From Afipia birgiae 34632 (lineage in GTDB: Bacteria > Pseudomonadota > Alphaproteobacteria > Rhizobiales > Xanthobacteraceae): 64,000 nucleotides of DNA. Location: positions 844,755-908,754 of the forward strand of contig NZ_HG326653.1 of assembly GCF_000308295.2 (NCBI RefSeq), in the 5' to 3' direction. The notes below the pieces were generated by a model. The model had not been told where the DNA came from and made no database searches. It saw nothing but the letters and a program-made list of their open reading frames with translations. Position numbers and translations under genes: made by a program. Shown here piece after piece: positions 1-8,282 of the stretch. Numbering within the stretch: the stretch's first letter is position 1; the number at the start of each line of letters is the position of its first letter.

Positions 1-594
1 CTTCCATCCAGCTCGCCCGCCGATATAGCCGATCAGGCCCGCCCCAAAGACCACGAGCGGGAACGGCGCCTGAAACACAGTCAGAGCAAGGAAGGCGACC
101 GCCGCCATGCCGATCAGGACGTTGTTCTTGAGCGAGCGCCGGCCAATGCGAATAACGGCTTCGAGTACGATCGCCAGCACCGCGGCTTTCAGTCCGAAGA
201 AGAGAGCCTGGACGGCGCCAACATTGCCGAAAATGACATAGATCCAGCTCAGCGCCATGATGGCCAGTGCGCCGGGAAGCACAAACAGGATTCCGGCGAC
301 GAGGCCCCCCTTGGTCTTATGCAGGAGCCAACCGATGTAGATCGCGAGCTGTTGCGCCTCCGGTCCCGGCAAAAGCGTGCAGTAGTTCAACGCATGCAGA
401 AAGCGCGTATCGCCGATCCAGCGTTTCTCCTCGACGATGATCCGGTGCATCACGGCGATCTGCCCGGCAGGGCCACCGAAGCTGAGGGCAGCGACACGCG
501 CCCAGACGCGCATGGCTTCACCAAACGAAATGCCATGAGCAGGCACATCGGAATTCTGGATTGTCGACTTATCGATCGCTTCTATTTGGCTCAT
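1..594 (-). CDS. chrA: Chromate transporter ChrA, N-terminal part (runs off the window)
   Basis: The minus frame is open from an ATG at 594 to the window edge, giving 198 residues without a stop. It reads as the first half of a CHR-family chromate efflux permease. The signature stretch is SFGGPAGQIAVMH near residue 38, followed by EKRWI and the NYCTLLPGPEAQQLA motif near residue 70, then several hydrophobic helices. CHR proteins export chromate across the inner membrane. The gene starts 16 bp downstream of chrB on the same strand, so the two are probably cotranscribed. The C-terminal half lies outside the window, so intactness cannot be judged. Confidence 0.93.
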   Translation of the reverse strand, partial: MSQIEAIDKSTIQNSDVPAHGISFGEAMRVWARVAALSFGGPAGQIAVMHRIIVEEKRWIGDTRFLHALNYCTLLPGPEAQQLAIYIGWLLHKTKGGLVAGILFVLPGALAIMALSWIYVIFGNVGAVQALFFGLKAAVLAIVLEAVIRIGRRSLKNNVLIGMAAVAFLALTVFQAPFPLVVFGAGLIGYIGGRAGWK

Positions 595-610
595 GGTCAC
601 TTCCTGTCGG

Positions 611-1603
611 TCAACCGCGCTTGGAGCGGAAATACTGATAAAGATTGTCGAAGACGCTCGTGCCTTGAACGACGCGCTGCTCGTCCTGTGGATTTGCCGC
701 ACAGATGCCGGCGATCAGGCTGGCGATACCCGTCGTTTCCTCGCGGCTGAACTTGCTGTCCTTGAGATCGATGTCATGGACGATCTCGGAGATCGCCTGG
801 AGTGCGGGGTCCGCAATGCCGGCCCGTGCCAGCAAGACCTCAAAGCTGCAACGGTCGCCCTCGTGAGTAATTTCGCCCTCGAACATGTCGAAGCGCAATT
901 CTCCGACCTTGGGCTTGTATCCCTTGCCCGGCACGAAACGAATTACTGCCTCGGGATCGATAAAGCGGCGGATCAACCAGCTACAGGCGATGCGATCGAC
1001 ATGCACGCCCTTGCGCGTGACCCAGGTTCGCCCCTTGAAATCACCCAGCGTTTGCGCCGGGACCTCCACCAATTGCTTCGTCATATCCACATCCTCTGCG
1101 AGCCTGGATTCGATCTCCGCGATCAGGCTCTCGGCTGTCAGGCGGCCGGTCGCCCCGAAGAAATCAATCGCCGCGATGTCTGAGAGCCGTCTGCGCAGAC
1201 GACTGGCTTGCGAGCGGGCTTCCGCCTTCTCCTCGGACGTCACACCGATATCGAGGCGTTCGATCAGCGTGCGCAATTCCTTGGCGACCGCCTCGTAGTC
1301 CTCGTCGCGGGCTGCGTCGAAGAGCCCGCGAACCTGGACATCGGAGAGACCGTCGATCAGGCGGGCCTCGCAAACCATCGCCTCGCCGCCGCCCTCAGCG
1401 ATCTCCTTCAGGAGCCATTCGAAATCCTCCTGCGTCTCCGCATTCGCCGGCAGCGCGTAGACCGTGCTCTTGACCGCCACAGCCCCGATGCCTTGCAGCC
1501 GACGCCAGATTTTCACTCGAAAATAGGCCGGCTTGCTGGGCAACTGGTGGATCAGGAGCAGCCATCGCTGCTCGGCAGGCATTCCATCACAACTCATATC
1601 CAT
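611..1603 (-). CDS. chrB: Chromate resistance protein ChrB (sensor/regulator)
   Basis: 330 residues. The N-terminal ChrB domain starts with WLLLIHQLPSKPAYFRVKIW near residue 14. The C-terminal ChrB domain begins near residue 193 with WVTRKGVHVDRIACSWLI and RRFIDPEA. In Ochrobactrum, ChrB is a chromate-responsive regulator of the chr operon; that role is inferred here. It lies directly upstream of chrA on the same strand and is divergent from the SOD-rhodanese gene across a 95-bp gap that could hold a shared operator. Translation could also start at the in-frame ATG at 1582 (MPAEQRW), which fits usual ChrB N-termini better. On the minus strand a TTGCGT-16 bp-TACAGT promoter-like pair ends right at the upstream ATG, which also favours the downstream start. 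Confidence 0.92.
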   Translation of the reverse strand: MDMSCDGMPAEQRWLLLIHQLPSKPAYFRVKIWRRLQGIGAVAVKSTVYALPANAETQEDFEWLLKEIAEGGGEAMVCEARLIDGLSDVQVRGLFDAARDEDYEAVAKELRTLIERLDIGVTSEEKAEARSQASRLRRRLSDIAAIDFFGATGRLTAESLIAEIESRLAEDVDMTKQLVEVPAQTLGDFKGRTWVTRKGVHVDRIACSWLIRRFIDPEAVIRFVPGKGYKPKVGELRFDMFEGEITHEGDRCSFEVLLARAGIADPALQAISEIVHDIDLKDSKFSREETTGIASLIAGICAANPQDEQRVVQGTSVFDNLYQYFRSKRG

Positions 1604-1698
1604 ACTGTACCATCAAAATTCCCAAACGCAACACTTGTATCATTTCAGATTCGCGCGTAGCCTTCACCTCAATCGCGCATCCCGAGTGGAGGACCGTC

Positions 1699-2664
1699 AT
1701 GCATCGGATCATGCCATTGCCATTCAAGCCGCCGCGCCTCGAGGGGCTCTCGGAGCGACTTTTGGCGAGCCACTATGAGAACAATTACGGAGGTGCCGTC
1801 CGGCGGTTGAACGCTATCGAGCGCCGGCTGGACGAAATAGATTGGGGAGCAGCCCCGGTCTTCGACATCAACGGCCTGAAGCGGGAGGAACTGATCGCGG
1901 CGAACTCAGCGATCCTGCACGAGATCTATTTCGACGGCCTCGGAGGAACGGGAGATGCGGCTGCCGATCTCGCAACGGCCCTCGAGCGCGATTTCGGCAG
2001 CGTCACCAAATGGCGATCCCGCTTTGCGGCCTGCGCCAAGGCGCAGGCCGGCGGATCGGGCTGGACCTTGCTGGTCTGGTCGGAGCGCCATCGGCGCCTG
2101 GTGATCCAATGGGGGCAGGATCACACGAACTGCCTTGCAGGCAGTATCCCGATCATGGCGCTCGATATGTACGAGCATGCCTACCACATCGATTTTGGGG
2201 CGAAGGCCGGCGCCTATGTCGATGCCTTCATGAAGAACATCCACTGGGAGCGTGTCGGCAAACGATTCCAGCGCATCGCTGACCGGCAACTGGATGCGCA
2301 CGAGAATGATGAGCCCGACCTCGGAATTGCCCCTGAAGATCTGCTTGTCCGACTTCAGCGGCAAGAGGACGTTTTGCTCATCGACACCTGTCTGGTCGAA
2401 GATCTGCCGATGCGCAACGACATGCTTCCGGGTGCGACGTTCCGTGCTCCGGAAGCGGTCGCTGACTGGATCGATGAACTGACTGGCGGCAAACCCGTGA
2501 TTGCCTACTGCACTTACGGTCTTCAGGCCAGCCGCAATGTGGTCGCCGAGCTTCACCGTCGCGGCTTCGATGCGCATTTTTTGTCCGGTGGCATCGCCGC
2601 CTGGCGCGCGATCGGAGGATCGACCGTTCCGTTCACTGCTTCCACCAGGAGGACCGCATCATGA
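1699..2664 (+). CDS. Fe/Mn superoxide dismutase fused to a rhodanese domain (ChrC-like)
   Basis: 321 residues. Residues about 10-200 are an Fe/Mn-SOD: SHYENNYGGAV, ILHEIYFDGLGG and LDMYEHAYHIDFG supply the expected three His and one Asp metal ligands. Residues about 210-315 are a rhodanese domain with Cys in VIAYCTYGLQAS, a loop one residue longer than the usual CxxGxxS type. The SOD part resembles ChrC of chr operons, which is thought to detoxify superoxide formed during Cr(VI) reduction. The rhodanese could handle sulfur or thiol redox. GGAGG lies 6 bp before the ATG. The stop overlaps the next ATG by ATGA, so translation is coupled. A second SOD without rhodanese is at 11397. Confidence 0.9.
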   Translation: MHRIMPLPFKPPRLEGLSERLLASHYENNYGGAVRRLNAIERRLDEIDWGAAPVFDINGLKREELIAANSAILHEIYFDGLGGTGDAAADLATALERDFGSVTKWRSRFAACAKAQAGGSGWTLLVWSERHRRLVIQWGQDHTNCLAGSIPIMALDMYEHAYHIDFGAKAGAYVDAFMKNIHWERVGKRFQRIADRQLDAHENDEPDLGIAPEDLLVRLQRQEDVLLIDTCLVEDLPMRNDMLPGATFRAPEAVADWIDELTGGKPVIAYCTYGLQASRNVVAELHRRGFDAHFLSGGIAAWRAIGGSTVPFTASTRRTAS

Positions 2665-3131
2665 AGTGGGTTACCCGTGAACGTCCGGTCATCGACCGGA
2701 TCGCCTGTCCCTGGCTGATCGCAAGGTTCATCGACAAGGAGGCGGAATTCCTGTTCGTGCCGCCGGATCAGGTCAGAAAGGTTGCTGAAGAAGCCGGAGC
2801 CATCCCCTACGACGTGCCCGGCGTCGAATACACGCATTTCGGTGAGGGCTGCAGTTTCGACGCCTTCGTCGAGAAGCATGATCTCGCCAAGAATCCGGCC
2901 ATCGTCACGATTGCGGCCATCGTCCGCGGCGCCGATACGGATAGGCACGATCTCACACCGCAGTCAGCCGGTCTGTTGGCGATCTCAATGGGACTGCGCG
3001 ACCTGTCTCCGGATGACCACGAGGTCCTGAACCACGGCTTCGTCATCTACGACGCGCTCTATGCCTGGGCATCACGACGTAAAGCGGAAACGCATAACTG
3101 GCCGCCCGCGATGAAGGCGACATCCGGCTGA
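2661..3131 (+). CDS. Stand-alone ChrB C-terminal domain protein
   Basis: 156 residues, nearly all corresponding to the C-terminal half of ChrB. WVTRERPVIDRIACPWLIARF plus FIDKEA and FVP repeat the pattern seen from residue 193 of the full ChrB at 611-1603, and GEGCSFDAF matches its GDRCSFEVL. It lacks the N-terminal ChrB domain, so it is more likely an enzyme-like or sensing partner than a DNA binder. It overlaps the SOD-rhodanese gene by 4 bp and is followed after 19 bp by a small secreted protein gene, which places it in a chromate-stress operon. The biochemical function is not known to me. Confidence 0.85.
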   Translation: MKWVTRERPVIDRIACPWLIARFIDKEAEFLFVPPDQVRKVAEEAGAIPYDVPGVEYTHFGEGCSFDAFVEKHDLAKNPAIVTIAAIVRGADTDRHDLTPQSAGLLAISMGLRDLSPDDHEVLNHGFVIYDALYAWASRRKAETHNWPPAMKATSG

Positions 3132-3150
3132 CTGACATCGGAGGCGTTTC

Positions 3151-3561
3151 ATGCATCAAGACTTAGCACGCTATCAGCTGGCACGGCGGATCATGCTCGG
3201 CGTCGCCGCACTCGCGATTGTCGCCGCAACCTTTCCGTGGAACGGCATTGCGCGCGCAGCGGGTACGTTTCGGATGCTCAAAGGCTCCGAGATTCGGGCG
3301 ACGTTAGCGGGTATGGAACTCACCGACGAGGTTCATTGGGCGTATGTCTTTGCTCGTAGCGGCACTCTCACGATCTATTCGATGAGCCGAAAGATCGCGG
3401 GGCGTTGGAGCGTGCAACAAGATCAACTCTGCCTGGATCAGGCGGCAGATGATCAACGCTGCTATGAGGTTTGGCGCTCGGGAAAAACATTTCAACTTCG
3501 TCAACCCGGCTTGGACATCTACGACGAAGGTATCCTGCAGCGTCCACTGAGGCGAAATTGA
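3151..3561 (+). CDS. Small secreted protein, chromate-island family copy 1
   Basis: 136 residues. A hydrophobic segment at about 14-34 followed by ARAA looks like a signal peptide. The mature part carries the family pattern: GSEIRA, then LTDEVHW, then RWSV, then two Cys nine residues apart (QLCL...RCYEVW), and a closing EGILQRP. Three paralogs sit at 3704, 11972 and 13557. No known domain is recognised; the pattern of W, G and paired Cys suggests a small periplasmic beta fold held by a disulfide. It follows the ChrB-domain gene closely, so a role in chromate or oxidative stress is inferred from context only. Confidence 0.75.
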   Translation: MHQDLARYQLARRIMLGVAALAIVAATFPWNGIARAAGTFRMLKGSEIRATLAGMELTDEVHWAYVFARSGTLTIYSMSRKIAGRWSVQQDQLCLDQAADDQRCYEVWRSGKTFQLRQPGLDIYDEGILQRPLRRN

Positions 3562-3701
3562 TGAGTGCTCTGTACCGCCATCCAACGGAAAATCGACGTT
3601 CGGGAATCCAGATGAGGCGGTTGCAGCTCTCAACCTTAGGTCAGCGAGCATGGCACACGGCCGTCTTTTCTACGAGAGAAGATGAAATACGAGTGTTTTG
3701 A
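3561..3701 (+). CDS. Possible 46-residue ORF between two family copies
   Basis: A short ORF starting MSALYRHPTENRR and ending DEIRVF. Its ATG overlaps the preceding stop (TGATG) and its stop lies 2 bp before the next ATG, an arrangement typical of coupled operon genes. No signal peptide, domain or composition bias supports it further. It may be a real micro-protein, a relay ORF that keeps ribosomes moving between copies 1 and 2, or chance. Confidence 0.3.
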   Translation: MSALYRHPTENRRSGIQMRRLQLSTLGQRAWHTAVFSTREDEIRVF

Positions 3702-3703
3702 CG

Positions 3704-4078
3704 ATGAAGCCCAATAAACTTATCCCGATCATCATCGCCTGTGCTGTTGGTTTGGCTGGACACGCCAACGCAGAGGAATTCCGAAAACTGTCGGGGGCGC
3801 AAATCCGGGCGAAGCTGACCGGCATGCAACTGACGGATGAATCCCATTGGGTGGAATCCTATTCGCCAAGCGGGAAGTTTACGAGTGACGAGATGGGCAA
3901 TATTCGCACAGGTCTATGGCAAATCGTCAAAGATCAGTTTTGCAAGACCTACAACGACGAGAAAAAGACAATCTGCTACGAGGTCTGGATCTCTATGCGC
4001 ACGCTTCAGATGAAAATTCCAGGCTCGTCCTATCCTCCCTTTGAAGGCGTTCTAGAAAGAATGAGTAACCGCCGATAG
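3704..4078 (+). CDS. Small secreted protein, chromate-island family copy 2
   Basis: 124 residues from the ATG at 3704; a TTG two codons upstream is possible but less likely. Residues 1-22 form a clean signal peptide (hydrophobic core [13 protein letters not shown], then ANA). The mature part begins [15 protein letters not shown] and contains LTDESHW, GLWQIV, and the Cys pair QFCK...ICYEVW ten residues apart, then FEGVLERM. This closely follows copies 1 and 4. It lies 19 bp before the cytochrome b gene on the same strand. Function unknown; likely periplasmic. Confidence 0.78.
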   Translation: MKPNKLIPIIIACAVGLAGHANAEEFRKLSGAQIRAKLTGMQLTDESHWVESYSPSGKFTSDEMGNIRTGLWQIVKDQFCKTYNDEKKTICYEVWISMRTLQMKIPGSSYPPFEGVLERMSNRR

Positions 4079-4097
4079 ATCGCCAGGAGTTCCGTCG

Positions 4098-5315
4098 ATG
4101 AGCCAGCCAGATCATCAAAATCGTTTTATCGCGTGGATCGACTATCGCTTACCGATCTTTTCCTTCTTGCGACGCGAGTTGCACGACTATCCCACGCCAC
4201 GAAATCTGAACTACCTTTGGAATTTTGGTTCTCTGGCTGGTCTTACACTCGTGATCATGATCGCGACCGGCATCGTTCTGGCGATGCACTACACGCCAAC
4301 CGCCGACGGCGCCTTCAATTCCGTCGAGCAGATCATGCGCGACGTGAACTACGGATGGCTCATCCGCTACCTCCACACCACCGGCGCATCGATGTTCTTT
4401 GCTGTTGTCTACATCCACATCTTCCGCGGAATGTACTACGGCTCCTACAAGTCGCCCCGCGAGCTTCTATGGGGAGTGGGTATCATTATTTTCTTGCTGA
4501 TGATGGCCACGGCATTCTTCGGCTACACGCTGCCATGGGGCCAGATGAGCTTCTGGGGCGCGACGGTCATCACCAATTTGTTTTCTGCAATTCCGGGCAT
4601 TGGCGACAGCATCGTCACGTGGTTGTGGGGCGGATACTCAGTGGGTAATCCCACGCTCAACCGCTTCTTTGCGCTGCACTATCTGTTGCCCTTCGTGATT
4701 GTCGCCGTTGTCGGATTGCATCTGATCGCCCTGCATCGTTTTGGCTCGAACAATCCGCTCGGCGTCGATAGTAAAGGCCCTGAAGACACAGTCCCGTTTC
4801 ATCCCTATTATACAGCAAAGGATCTGTTTGGCGTGGCGATCTTCCTGATCGTCGTTTCGTGGTTCACCTTTTACGAGCCGAATGCGCTACTGAATCCGGA
4901 CAACTCGATTCCGGCGAATCCAGCGGCGACGCCGCCCCACATCGTGCCTGAGTGGTACTTTCTGCCCTTCTACGCGATCCTTCGCGCCGTGCCGAACAAG
5001 CTCATTGGCGTGATCAGCATGTTCAGCGCCATCTTCGTGTTGTTCCTTCTACCGTGGCTGGATACGAGCCCCGTGCGCTCGGCCCGGTTTCGGCCGGTCT
5101 TCCGTTGGTTCTTCTGGATTTTTGTGAGCGACTGCGTGTTGCTCACATTTGCGGGCGGGCAACCGCCAGAAGGTGCGTGGCTCATTTTGAGTCGTATTGG
5201 CGCCACCTACTACTTCCTGCACTTCCTGATCGTTCTTCCTTTCGTTGGCTGGTTCGAGCATCCCCAGTCGCTCCCTGTCGCAACCCGTCAATCGGTATCT
5301 GTGCCTGCAAGATGA
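4098..5315 (+). CDS. Cytochrome b of the bc1 type, orphan
   Basis: 405 residues, the length of a complete bacterial bc1 cytochrome b, with about eight membrane helices. Four heme-ligand His are visible: the pair in [17 protein letters not shown] and the pair in [16 protein letters not shown], both with 13 residues between, as in bc1 rather than b6f. The quinol-oxidation motif PEWY is present ([11 protein letters not shown]). No Rieske or cytochrome c1 gene is in the window, so this is not a standard petABC operon. Its position among chromate-stress genes and before an ABC exporter suggests a dedicated quinol-linked electron route, perhaps to a periplasmic oxidant or metal. That is inference. 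Confidence 0.9.
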   Translation: MSQPDHQNRFIAWIDYRLPIFSFLRRELHDYPTPRNLNYLWNFGSLAGLTLVIMIATGIVLAMHYTPTADGAFNSVEQIMRDVNYGWLIRYLHTTGASMFFAVVYIHIFRGMYYGSYKSPRELLWGVGIIIFLLMMATAFFGYTLPWGQMSFWGATVITNLFSAIPGIGDSIVTWLWGGYSVGNPTLNRFFALHYLLPFVIVAVVGLHLIALHRFGSNNPLGVDSKGPEDTVPFHPYYTAKDLFGVAIFLIVVSWFTFYEPNALLNPDNSIPANPAATPPHIVPEWYFLPFYAILRAVPNKLIGVISMFSAIFVLFLLPWLDTSPVRSARFRPVFRWFFWIFVSDCVLLTFAGGQPPEGAWLILSRIGATYYFLHFLIVLPFVGWFEHPQSLPVATRQSVSVPAR

Positions 5316-5345
5316 GGCTGTGACGACTGTCCAAAGGACGCCCGC

Positions 5346-5405
5346 ATGACAGAGGCAGAAGCATCCGACCTCAAGCCGTTCGATCCGAACGACAAGGCGC
5401 GTTGA
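5346..5405 (+). CDS. Possible 19-residue ORF
   Basis: A mini-ORF (MTEAEASDLKPFDPNDKAR) lies between cytochrome b and the ABC ATPase, with AAAGGA 10 bp upstream of its ATG. It may be a micro-protein, the left-over start of a lost gene such as a cytochrome c1-like partner, or chance. No homology is recognised. Confidence 0.25.
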   Translation: MTEAEASDLKPFDPNDKAR

Positions 5406-5420
5406 CCGGAGAAACCGCCC

Positions 5421-6149
5421 ATGACGGTTGCCGTTTTGCGAAGTGAACCGCTGATGGAAATCGTCTCGCTGACGAAGCGCTATGGCGAGCAGCTCGCGCT
5501 CAACGACGTTGGCTTCGCTGTTTGCGAGGGCGAAGTGCTGGGCCTGATCGGTCCAAATGGCGCCGGCAAGACTACCCTTCTTGAAGCCCTCGCCGGCCTT
5601 CTTCCGTCGGATAACGGTTTTGTATTGGTGAGGGGCGCTTCGATCGCGCCGGCTCGGCGCCGTGATTTCATGTTTTACGTCCCCGATGGCGTTCGGCCTT
5701 ATGCCGATCAACCGGTCGCACGGGTGCTGTTCTTCGTCGCCGATGTCTATGGCAGATCGCGGGAGTTCGTAGCGGGTATCGTTATCAGGGTGGGTCTCGA
5801 AGGGTCGCTGGCGAAGCGCGTCGGGTCACTCTCAAAAGGCTTTAACCGCCGCCTGATGCTGGCGCTGGGTTTTCTGGCGCGGCAACCGCTTCTTTTGATG
5901 GATGAACCGTTCGACGGTTTCGATCTGAAGCAGACCCGGGAGATGATGAAGGTGCTGCGGCGGGAGGCTGCGCAGGGCCGCACGCTCCTTTTGTCCATTC
6001 ACCAGCTATCTGACGCCGAGCGCATGTGCGACCGCTTCGTCCTGCTATCGGCAGGTGAGGTGCGCGGGGTGGGCACACTCGATGAGCTTCGCACGCGCAT
6101 CAAGGCACCCAATGCCGGCCTTGAGGAGGTGTTTCTTGCGCTCGCTTAA
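5421..6149 (+). CDS. ABC transporter ATP-binding protein (NosF/GldA-like)
   Basis: 242 residues. Walker A is GPNGAGKTT (about residue 46), the signature LSKGFNRR (about 143), and Walker B LLLMDEPFDG (about 163), followed by the His-switch region LLLSIHQLSD. The C-terminal GLEEVFLAL is typical of ATPases that pair with ABC-2 permeases. The ATG at 5421 has GGAGA upstream; an in-frame ATG at 5454 is an alternative. It overlaps the permease gene by 14 bp, so the two form one transporter. The substrate is unknown; NosF-like ATPases serve maturation of periplasmic metal enzymes, a tempting but unproven parallel beside the cytochrome b. Confidence 0.88.
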   Translation: MTVAVLRSEPLMEIVSLTKRYGEQLALNDVGFAVCEGEVLGLIGPNGAGKTTLLEALAGLLPSDNGFVLVRGASIAPARRRDFMFYVPDGVRPYADQPVARVLFFVADVYGRSREFVAGIVIRVGLEGSLAKRVGSLSKGFNRRLMLALGFLARQPLLLMDEPFDGFDLKQTREMMKVLRREAAQGRTLLLSIHQLSDAERMCDRFVLLSAGEVRGVGTLDELRTRIKAPNAGLEEVFLALA

Positions 6150-7524
6150 GCCCCAAACGCGCGCGCCGCTCCTGCCGCTGCTCGTCAAAGAGCTTTGGGA
6201 GATCTTCGGCGGACGTGCGGCGTGGGCCATGTTGCTGCTGCTTTGTCCGCTGGTCGGCTTCAGTTTCATGGAAGCCTTGCGGATCTACAGCGAAGCCAGC
6301 TCGGTGGCGATCGGCTCACCCGTCATGGCCAACAGCCTTTCGCCTCTGGACGGCATCCTCGTGCCGACCTTCGGCGGCTTCTACGTTGCCGTGACCCTGC
6401 TATTTCCCTTTGTCGCGATCCGTGTCTTGGGCGGCGAAAAAGAATCCGGAGCGGTCCGGCTGTTGCTTCAGTTGCCTTATCGCGTCTCGACCGTGATCGG
6501 CATCAAGCTTGTCGCCGTCGGGTTGGCTTGGTTCGTGGCTGCGGGCGTGGCGTGCGGATCGGCCCTTCTGGCCTGGCTGTTCTTCGGCGGTCATTTGGCT
6601 GGTCCCGAGCTTCTGAACCTTCTACTCGGACATGGGCTATATGCTCTTCTGGTCGGCTCGATTGCGTTGTTTGCCGCATCTCTTTCTGATTCCTCGGCGA
6701 CGGCGGCGATCATCACTTTGGCCTTTACGATCGGATCGTGGGTCCTCGATTTCACGACTGCCGGCAGCTCCGGTTTCATGGGCTTGGTCGCGCATCTCTC
6801 CTTGACGCCGACACTGCGCACGTTTGAAGGCGGGTTGTTGTCGTTTGGTCTCGTCGCCGGCATGATTGCGGCGATCACCGGCTTCTGCGGGTTGGCGGCT
6901 GTCTGGCTGCCGACGGGCGTCCCGGCACGCAAAAAAATGTGGCGTTCGGCGGTTTGCGTTGCCGCCCTCGGGCTTACCTTGGGTGCATCGGGCGCCCTGC
7001 GAACCACGTTCGATGTGACTGAAGATCAACGCAATTCTTTCGCCACGGCGGATCAGTGGGCGCTGGCCAAACTCACCGGGCCTTTATTGATCACCGTGCA
7101 TCTCGCCATTGAGGACCCACGTTATGTCGACCTTCGGCGCAATGTGCTGGCAAAGCTTGAAAGAGCGGCACCAAATGTGACCGTTGAAATCGCGGATGGT
7201 CTATTCAGTCCTCGCACGGGTACGAGCGATGAACGCTATGGCGAGGTAACCTACGTCTACAATCGGCGAACGGATGCCAGTCGGTCGACCAGCCCTCGCG
7301 AGATCCTTCCTTTGATCTATTCGCTGGCCGGCCTTGCTCCGCCAACCCAGCTCTCGACACCCGACTATCCGGGTTATCCCCTCGTCGTCACCCAAACCGG
7401 CCCGGTCTGGGCCTGGTTCTTTGGTGGTTTGCCGCTGCTGATCGCTCTTTGTTGGAGGTGGAGCCGCCGCACCCTCGATGTCCGCAAAATGTTCAAGTTG
7501 GAGGACACCCATGCACACGCATAG
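6136..7524 (+). CDS. ABC-2 permease with a GldG-like extracytoplasmic domain
   Basis: 462 residues from a TTG at 6136, chosen because GAGGAGG sits 6 bp upstream and the frame has no better start after the ATPase. Residues about 30-290 hold six or so membrane helices of an ABC-2/NosY-type permease (VLGGEKESG near residue 95 is the usual cytoplasmic loop). Residues about 300-430 form a soluble part (TEDQRNSFATADQWALAKL, then LLITVHLA and AAPNVTVEIADG) resembling the GldG half of gliding-type ABC systems. A last helix lies near 430-450. A fused GldF-GldG layout is uncommon. It overlaps the ATPase upstream and the secreted protein gene downstream by 14 bp each. Confidence 0.8.
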   Translation: MRSLKPQTRAPLLPLLVKELWEIFGGRAAWAMLLLLCPLVGFSFMEALRIYSEASSVAIGSPVMANSLSPLDGILVPTFGGFYVAVTLLFPFVAIRVLGGEKESGAVRLLLQLPYRVSTVIGIKLVAVGLAWFVAAGVACGSALLAWLFFGGHLAGPELLNLLLGHGLYALLVGSIALFAASLSDSSATAAIITLAFTIGSWVLDFTTAGSSGFMGLVAHLSLTPTLRTFEGGLLSFGLVAGMIAAITGFCGLAAVWLPTGVPARKKMWRSAVCVAALGLTLGASGALRTTFDVTEDQRNSFATADQWALAKLTGPLLITVHLAIEDPRYVDLRRNVLAKLERAAPNVTVEIADGLFSPRTGTSDERYGEVTYVYNRRTDASRSTSPREILPLIYSLAGLAPPTQLSTPDYPGYPLVVTQTGPVWAWFFGGLPLLIALCWRWSRRTLDVRKMFKLEDTHAHA

Positions 7525-8239
7525 TCATCTCACCATCGCAGCAACACTATCCGCTTGCTTGCTAACTCTGGCCGCCGTTCCGCTCGCCGCACAACAGGCA
7601 ATAAAGGTTGACCTTGCGAAAGAGTCCGTCGGCACCGAGCCCAAGTCCTTTTTGAGCGTCGTCGGAATTTGGCGGATCGAGCAAGAAGGAGGGAAGAACG
7701 TCATCGTTGTCGATGGCCGTAAGTGGAAAGAAGGACAATCGTCTGCCGGTGTCGCTGACAAAGCGCGCGCGCTGTATGGCGAGCGCTACGCCGAGTTTCT
7801 GGACCGCGTGCAAGCCTATGCGTATTTTCCCTATGCCGTGGCTAAGGACATCCCGGATTTCAAAAGTGGCGAGATCACGGTCCAGTTCAAAGGAATTTCC
7901 GGTCGCATTGATCAAGGCGCTGGCATTCTGTTCAATCTCAAGCCGAACGGCGACTACCTGACCATTCGCGCCAATTGTCTCGAAAACAACCTCGTGCTGT
8001 GGAAGTTCGAGAAAGGCAAGCGCTCCTCGGTCAAGTGGGTGCGCAATACGCCGACTGCGGCCAATCAATGGCATGAATTGAAGGTTCGCATTAACGGCAC
8101 CAAGGTCGAAGGTTATCTCGACGGCAAGCTTTACCTCGAAGACACCCTGGCGCAACCGGTGTCGGGACGCGTCGGCCTGTGGTCGAAGGCCGACAGCCAT
8201 ATGTACTTCAGCGACTACACCGTCACTGGGGCCGATTGA
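7511..8239 (+). CDS. Secreted LamG/DUF1080-like protein
   Basis: 242 residues from the ATG at 7511, preceded by TTGGAGG; the in-frame ATG at 7478 would add eleven residues ahead of the signal peptide. Residues 1-28 are a signal peptide ending PLAAQQA. The rest looks like a concanavalin-type jelly roll: GEITVQFKGISG, GAGILFNLKPNGDYL, NQWHELKVRINGTKVEGYLDG and GRVGLWSKADSHMYFSDY are the typical beta-strand phrases of LamG/DUF1080 folds. It overlaps the permease gene, so it may be a periplasmic partner or cargo-binding part of the exporter. No catalytic residues are recognised. Confidence 0.78.
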   Translation: MHTHSHLTIAATLSACLLTLAAVPLAAQQAIKVDLAKESVGTEPKSFLSVVGIWRIEQEGGKNVIVVDGRKWKEGQSSAGVADKARALYGERYAEFLDRVQAYAYFPYAVAKDIPDFKSGEITVQFKGISGRIDQGAGILFNLKPNGDYLTIRANCLENNLVLWKFEKGKRSSVKWVRNTPTAANQWHELKVRINGTKVEGYLDGKLYLEDTLAQPVSGRVGLWSKADSHMYFSDYTVTGAD

Positions 8240-8282
8240 AACATGCAGACGCAAACGGGGGGCCGAGACGAGGAGAACCGCC

